A stretch of DNA of 64,000 nucleotides. It comes from Planctomycetota bacterium. Lineage in GTDB: Bacteria; Planctomycetota; Planctomycetia; Pirellulales; Pirellulaceae. The DNA is taken from positions 93,590 through 157,589 of the forward strand of contig JAPLNI010000052.1 in the NCBI GenBank assembly GCA_026692865.1, in the 5' to 3' direction. Both the position numbers and the translations under genes were made by a program. Below the pieces are notes generated by a model. It was not told the DNA's origin and searched no databases. It was given only the letters and a program-made list of their open reading frames with translations. This document shows, piece after piece, positions 60,676 through 64,000 of this stretch; positions within the stretch are counted from its first letter, which is position 1, and each line of letters starts with the position of its first letter.

Positions 60676-62487
60676 ATGACTTCTTCATCGACATCCCCAT
60701 CGACATCTTTGACTCCAACTTCTACTGCACCGAAATCAACTTCACACGCTGAAAAATTCACCGATAGTAATCGAGATCCATCGTCGTTGCGATCGGCCCG
60801 ATGGTTTGCTCCCGATGACTTAAGAAGCTTCGGTCATCGATCGCGATTGAAAGGAATGGGATTCGATGATACGGACTATCGCGATCGACCTGTAATTGGA
60901 TTGCTAAATACGTGGAGCGATCTAAACACTTGTCATTCGCACTTTCCGCAACGAGTCGAAGAGGTCAAGCGAGGTATCTTACAAGCAGGAGGGTTTCCTG
61001 TCGAAGTCCCCGTCATGAGTCTCGGCGAAATGCTGATGAAGCCAACGACGATGCTCTATCGTAATCTGTTGGCGATGGAGACTGAAGAAGTTTTGAGATG
61101 CCATCCCATCGACGCAGCAGTCCTCATGGGGGGCTGCGACAAGACCGTCCCGGCCCTGATCATGGGTGCTATCTCAGCGGACATCCCATCGATTTTTTTT
61201 CCGGCCGGTCCAATGCTCAAAGGACGATGGAAGGATCAAACCCTAGGAAGTGGATCGGACGCTTGGAAGTATTGGGCGGAGAAATGCGCTGGGAACTTGT
61301 GCGATGGCGATTGGACGGGCATTGAAAACTGCATCGCTCGTTCGGCTGGAACATGCATGACGATGGGAACAGCTTCGACGATGGCCTGTATTGCCGAAGC
61401 GATGGGAATGACGCTTCCCAATGCAAGTAGCATCCCGGCAGTCGTTGCCGAGCACAGTCGATTGGCCGTTGCAACCGGACGACGCGCGGTGGAACTGGCT
61501 TGGGAGAAGCTTACGCCAGGTAAGATTTTAACTGCCGAATCTTTTCAAAACGCGATTATAACACAACTCACAATCGGAGGCTCAACCAACGCAATTGTTC
61601 ACATCATCGCGATGGCCGGACGTGCGGGAGTCAAAATTACACTCGATGACTTTGATGCGTGGTCAAGAAAGATTCCGATGCTCGGCGACTTGCGACCGGC
61701 CGGGAGATTCTTGATGGAAGACTTCCATCACGCCGGTGGACTTTCGGGGTTATTGAATCGGCTTCGTGATCTTCTTGCAACCGACACGATGACTGTCAGC
61801 GGAATCACATTGGATAAACAAATCGGTGACGCCGCAGTCATCGACGACAACATTATTCGGACTCGATCAAACCCCGTATCGGCTACAGGTGGTACGTGTG
61901 TCTTGCGAGGCAATCTCGCGCCCGATGGTTGCGTGATAAAAACGGTGGCGGCAGATCCCAAGCTGCTTCAGCATCGTGGACCGGCGATTGTTTTTGATGA
62001 CTACCCCGCGATGAAAGCTCGCATCAATGATCCGAATTTAAATGTAACAGCCGATTCGGTTCTCATTTTACGTAGTGCGGGACCGTTGGGTGCTCCCGGT
62101 TTTCCTGAATGGGGACAATTGCCGATTCCAGAAAAGCTATTACGAGCCGGAGTTCGCGACATGGTTCGGATTTCGGATGCGCGAATGAGCGGCACTAGTT
62201 ACGGTGCGTGTGTTCTTCACGTCTCACCCGAGTCTTACTTGGGAGGCCCATTAGCTTTGGTACAGGATGGCGACATGATCGAACTGGATATCGCCAATCG
62301 AAGACTTACACTTTGCGTCTCCGAGGAAGAACTTGCAAAACGCAAGTCGCTTTGGAAAGCCCCCGAGCCAGCGTGGGAACGCGGCTATCAAAAACTATTC
62401 GCCAAGCATATCACACAAGCCCACGAAGGATGTGACTTCGACTTTCTAGTAGGAAGCAGCCCCAACCGCGAACCTCGTATTTTTTAA
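60676..62487 (+). CDS. IlvD/Edd family dehydratase, probably a sugar-acid (aldonate) dehydratase
   Basis: Iron-sulfur dehydratase of 603 aa. The cluster-binding cysteines are in NTWSDLNTCHSHF, LMGGCDKTVPAL and SAGTCMTMGTAST. Substrate-binding blocks include TIGGSTNAIVHIIAMAGRAG, GLSGLLNRLRDLL, LRGNLAPDGCVIK and ARMSGTSYGACVLHVSPES. The protein resembles the arabinonate/xylonate/fuconate dehydratase branch more than dihydroxyacid dehydratase, since the SGTSYG motif and MKPTTMLYRNLLAMETEE are typical there. The first about 45 residues are a Ser/Thr-rich low-complexity leader, so the true start may be further in. The GntP transporter next door supports a sugar-acid role. Confidence 0.9.
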   Translation: MTSSSTSPSTSLTPTSTAPKSTSHAEKFTDSNRDPSSLRSARWFAPDDLRSFGHRSRLKGMGFDDTDYRDRPVIGLLNTWSDLNTCHSHFPQRVEEVKRGILQAGGFPVEVPVMSLGEMLMKPTTMLYRNLLAMETEEVLRCHPIDAAVLMGGCDKTVPALIMGAISADIPSIFFPAGPMLKGRWKDQTLGSGSDAWKYWAEKCAGNLCDGDWTGIENCIARSAGTCMTMGTASTMACIAEAMGMTLPNASSIPAVVAEHSRLAVATGRRAVELAWEKLTPGKILTAESFQNAIITQLTIGGSTNAIVHIIAMAGRAGVKITLDDFDAWSRKIPMLGDLRPAGRFLMEDFHHAGGLSGLLNRLRDLLATDTMTVSGITLDKQIGDAAVIDDNIIRTRSNPVSATGGTCVLRGNLAPDGCVIKTVAADPKLLQHRGPAIVFDDYPAMKARINDPNLNVTADSVLILRSAGPLGAPGFPEWGQLPIPEKLLRAGVRDMVRISDARMSGTSYGACVLHVSPESYLGGPLALVQDGDMIELDIANRRLTLCVSEEELAKRKSLWKAPEPAWERGYQKLFAKHITQAHEGCDFDFLVGSSPNREPRIF

Positions 62488-62491
62488 TCCC

Positions 62492-62646
62492 TTTGGAGTG
62501 CGGCGACTTGTCGCCGCTTTAAGACTTATCTATCGGTCATCAATCATGGGGAGCTTTGTGAACTCGGTGACAATCCAATTGTCGCGCCTTTTGCCTTCGC
62601 GTCACGTCGCTCGTCCGAAAGCTGTGACAAGTCACAGCAGTCCAAA
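62492..62646 (+). repeat. Family B 155-bp element, copy B6
   Basis: TTTGGAGTGC, left palindrome GCGGCGACTTGTCGCCGC, core AAGACTTATCTATCGGTCATC and CGTCGCTCGTCCGAAAG, right palindrome GCTGTGACAAGTCACAGC, end AGTCCAAA. It starts 4 bp after the dehydratase stop codon and lies before the convergent AMP nucleosidase gene. Confidence 0.9.
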
Positions 62647-62675
62647 GTCGAGACTATTCAGATAACTACTTGTTG

Positions 62676-63446
62676 CTATTCGAATCGAAGATGCTTTACG
62701 GATTCCCCAGAGTCTCGAAGTTCGATAAGTGCGTCGATGCCAATTTCTAGGTGGGCTGCGACGTAGCGTTCGCTGACGTCGCGGTCGCTGGCGGTGGTTT
62801 TGACTCCTTCGGGTGTCATAGGGTTGTCTGAGACAAGTAGTAAGGCACCTTTAGGGATATGGTTGGCAAAGCCGACTACAAAAAGGGTCGCTGTCTCCAT
62901 GTCGATACCGATAGCTCGCGTTCTGACGAGATAGTTCTTGAATTCTTCGTCGTGTTCCCAGACGCGGCGATTGGTTGTGTAAACGGTTCCCGTCCAGTAG
63001 TCGAAGCCTCGTTTCGCAATCGAAGCCGAGACGGCCGCTTGCATTCGGAATGACGGTAACGCAGGGATCTCGGGCGGAAAGTATTCGTTACTTGTTCCTT
63101 CACCGCGAATGGCTGCGATTGGAAGTATAAAGTCACCTAACCGCGTTTTCTTAAGTCCACCGCACTTGCCAAGAAAGAGAGCCGCCTTGGGTTCGACTGC
63201 GGATAAAAGATCCATTACCGTCGCGGCCATTGCGCTTCCCATTCCAAAATTCAGGATGGTAATGTTTTCGGCCGTAGCCGATTGCAAAGGGAATGCGGTT
63301 CCTTCTACAGGGACATTAAAGCGATGTGCAAACGACTCGACGTACTGGCTAAAGTTGGTCAGCAGAATGTATTTCCCAAACGCATCGAGTTCAATTCCGG
63401 TGTAGCGAGGCAACCAATCCCGAACAATGTCTGACTTTTCTTTCAT
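62676..63446 (-). CDS. amn: AMP nucleosidase
   Basis: Purine enzyme splitting AMP into adenine and ribose-5-phosphate, in the short 256-aa form found in Bacteroidetes and planctomycetes, not the long E. coli form. Blocks are LLTNFSQYVESFA, NITILNFGMGSAMAATVMDLL, LFLGKCGGLKKTRLGDFILPIAAIRGEGTS, YWTGTVYTTNRRVWEH and the catalytic-region RAIGIDMETATLFVVGFANHIPKGALLLVSDNPM. It belongs to the PNP/UDP phosphorylase fold. The gene ends 30 bp from family B copy B6. Confidence 0.92.
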   Translation of the reverse strand: MKEKSDIVRDWLPRYTGIELDAFGKYILLTNFSQYVESFAHRFNVPVEGTAFPLQSATAENITILNFGMGSAMAATVMDLLSAVEPKAALFLGKCGGLKKTRLGDFILPIAAIRGEGTSNEYFPPEIPALPSFRMQAAVSASIAKRGFDYWTGTVYTTNRRVWEHDEEFKNYLVRTRAIGIDMETATLFVVGFANHIPKGALLLVSDNPMTPEGVKTTASDRDVSERYVAAHLEIGIDALIELRDSGESVKHLRFE

Positions 63447-63612
63447 CCTGAGCGATACTCCCTAACAAACTGCGTTGGATGATCATTGAATGCAATGACC
63501 CATAAACCTAAAAACTTCACTATAGACTAAGATTAACGAAGAACTGATACCACCATTTACAGGTGCGTGATTATTTTCAGAATGTTCTTTTTCGATTTTG
63601 TCTTTGGTACTT

Positions 63613-63882
63613 ATGGAATCGCAACCAAAACCTTTGGATTTAAATGTATCCATTACCACACCAGAAAACATCGAGTTCATCTACAACATCGCTGGTCCCT
63701 TTCGACGGCTGCCGGCATTCCTTTTGGATATCCTTTTTCGTTATGTCTTTTTATTCCTACTGTTCATCATCATGGCTTTTACGGGAGTGTTTCAGTTATT
63801 GCCGTTCTCAGCTTCGATACTGGTGGCTCTAGGGATTGTTCTTGTTTTCTTACTAAGTTTGAAACTCCCCACAAAAAGTTGA
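63613..63882 (+). pseudogene. Truncated RDD-family membrane protein
   Basis: The first 89 residues match the start of planctomycete RDD proteins: ITTPENIEFIYNIAGPFRRLPAFLLDILFRY, then two hydrophobic helices. The frame stops right after the second helix (KLPTKS), where relatives continue with the Gly-Lys-rich NGQTPGKR region. The 118 bp that remain to the window end do not contain the missing part in any frame. It is either a truncated gene or a short paralogue. The window edge prevents a firm decision. Confidence 0.55.
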
Positions 63883-64000
63883 CAGTGGATCGGTGTTAAT
63901 TTCTGGGTAAAGTTTTCTGTTAAAGGATCGCTTACTCGGGACCCTCCAACAAAGGCAGGGGATTGAAATCTGCCTTCATCTGCGCAGCCATCGGTCGCCA

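Noticed and set aside
63957..64000. Similarity of GAAATCTGCCTTC at the window end to REP copy A3
   Set aside because: Only about 13 bases match and no hairpin can be seen before the window ends.

Overview
The window looks like ordinary chromosome from a member of the Planctomycetota, most likely of the Pirellula/Rhodopirellula group. Secreted sulfatases, a DUF1501 protein paired with a PSCyt1/DUF1549/DUF1553 protein, PSCyt1-DUF2231 and ThuA proteins, a very long SecA and a serine/threonine kinase with WD40 repeats are together typical of that group. No phage, plasmid, transposase gene, CRISPR array, rRNA or tRNA gene was seen. Start codons were chosen by family alignment and Shine-Dalgarno-like sequence, so several genes begin downstream of the longest possible frame.

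Layout. 0-11.4 kb: folD, a sulfatase, an SGNH hydrolase, a sulfatase remnant, a ThuA protein, panB, a three-gene run (two exported proteins of unknown role and pxpA), a haem-binding DUF2231 membrane protein and an SDR oxidoreductase. 11.4-16.7 kb: a tandem glycine riboswitch in front of a one-piece gcvP, then a DEAD-box helicase. 16.9-23.5 kb: a catalytically degenerate sulfatase-like protein, then a glycan locus (WecB/TagA-type and GT2 glycosyltransferases, a DegT aminotransferase, a Gfo/Idh/MocA oxidoreductase and a WbpD-like acetyltransferase). The last three resemble the enzymes that make UDP-2,3-diacetamido-uronic acid sugars. 23.6-34 kb: the DUF1501/PSCyt pair, panC, pgk and the WD40 kinase. 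34-46.7 kb: secA, a lipase-like hydrolase, an eIF1/YciH protein, a MscS channel, a DUF808 protein, a fatty acid hydroxylase, dusB with a site-2 protease, and a second sulfatase. 46.9-50 kb: an Mla/Ttg2-type lipid transport operon (permease, ATPase, MCE protein). 50-64 kb: a DUF5722-like exported protein, a CrtI-type desaturase, der, threonine synthase, a cupredoxin with a MazG protein, a GntP permease divergent from a sugar-acid dehydratase, AMP nucleosidase and an RDD fragment.

The most striking non-genic content is two families of interspersed repeats. Family A (five copies, about 80-90 bp) has the layout of a REP pair: two hairpins facing each other, each preceded by GTAG. Family B (five complete copies of about 155 bp plus one solo end) begins TTTGGAGTGC and ends GCACTCCAAA, with a palindrome just inside each end, and has no reading frame. 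All nine insertion sites lie just downstream of a gene's stop codon. Five of them are among the ten convergent junctions in the window, and none are among its ten divergent junctions.

Other points of interest are a MazG frame with no ATG, GTG or TTG where its conserved N-terminus begins, a 54-codon open frame directly ahead of secA, and a short coding-like frame between panC and pgk.
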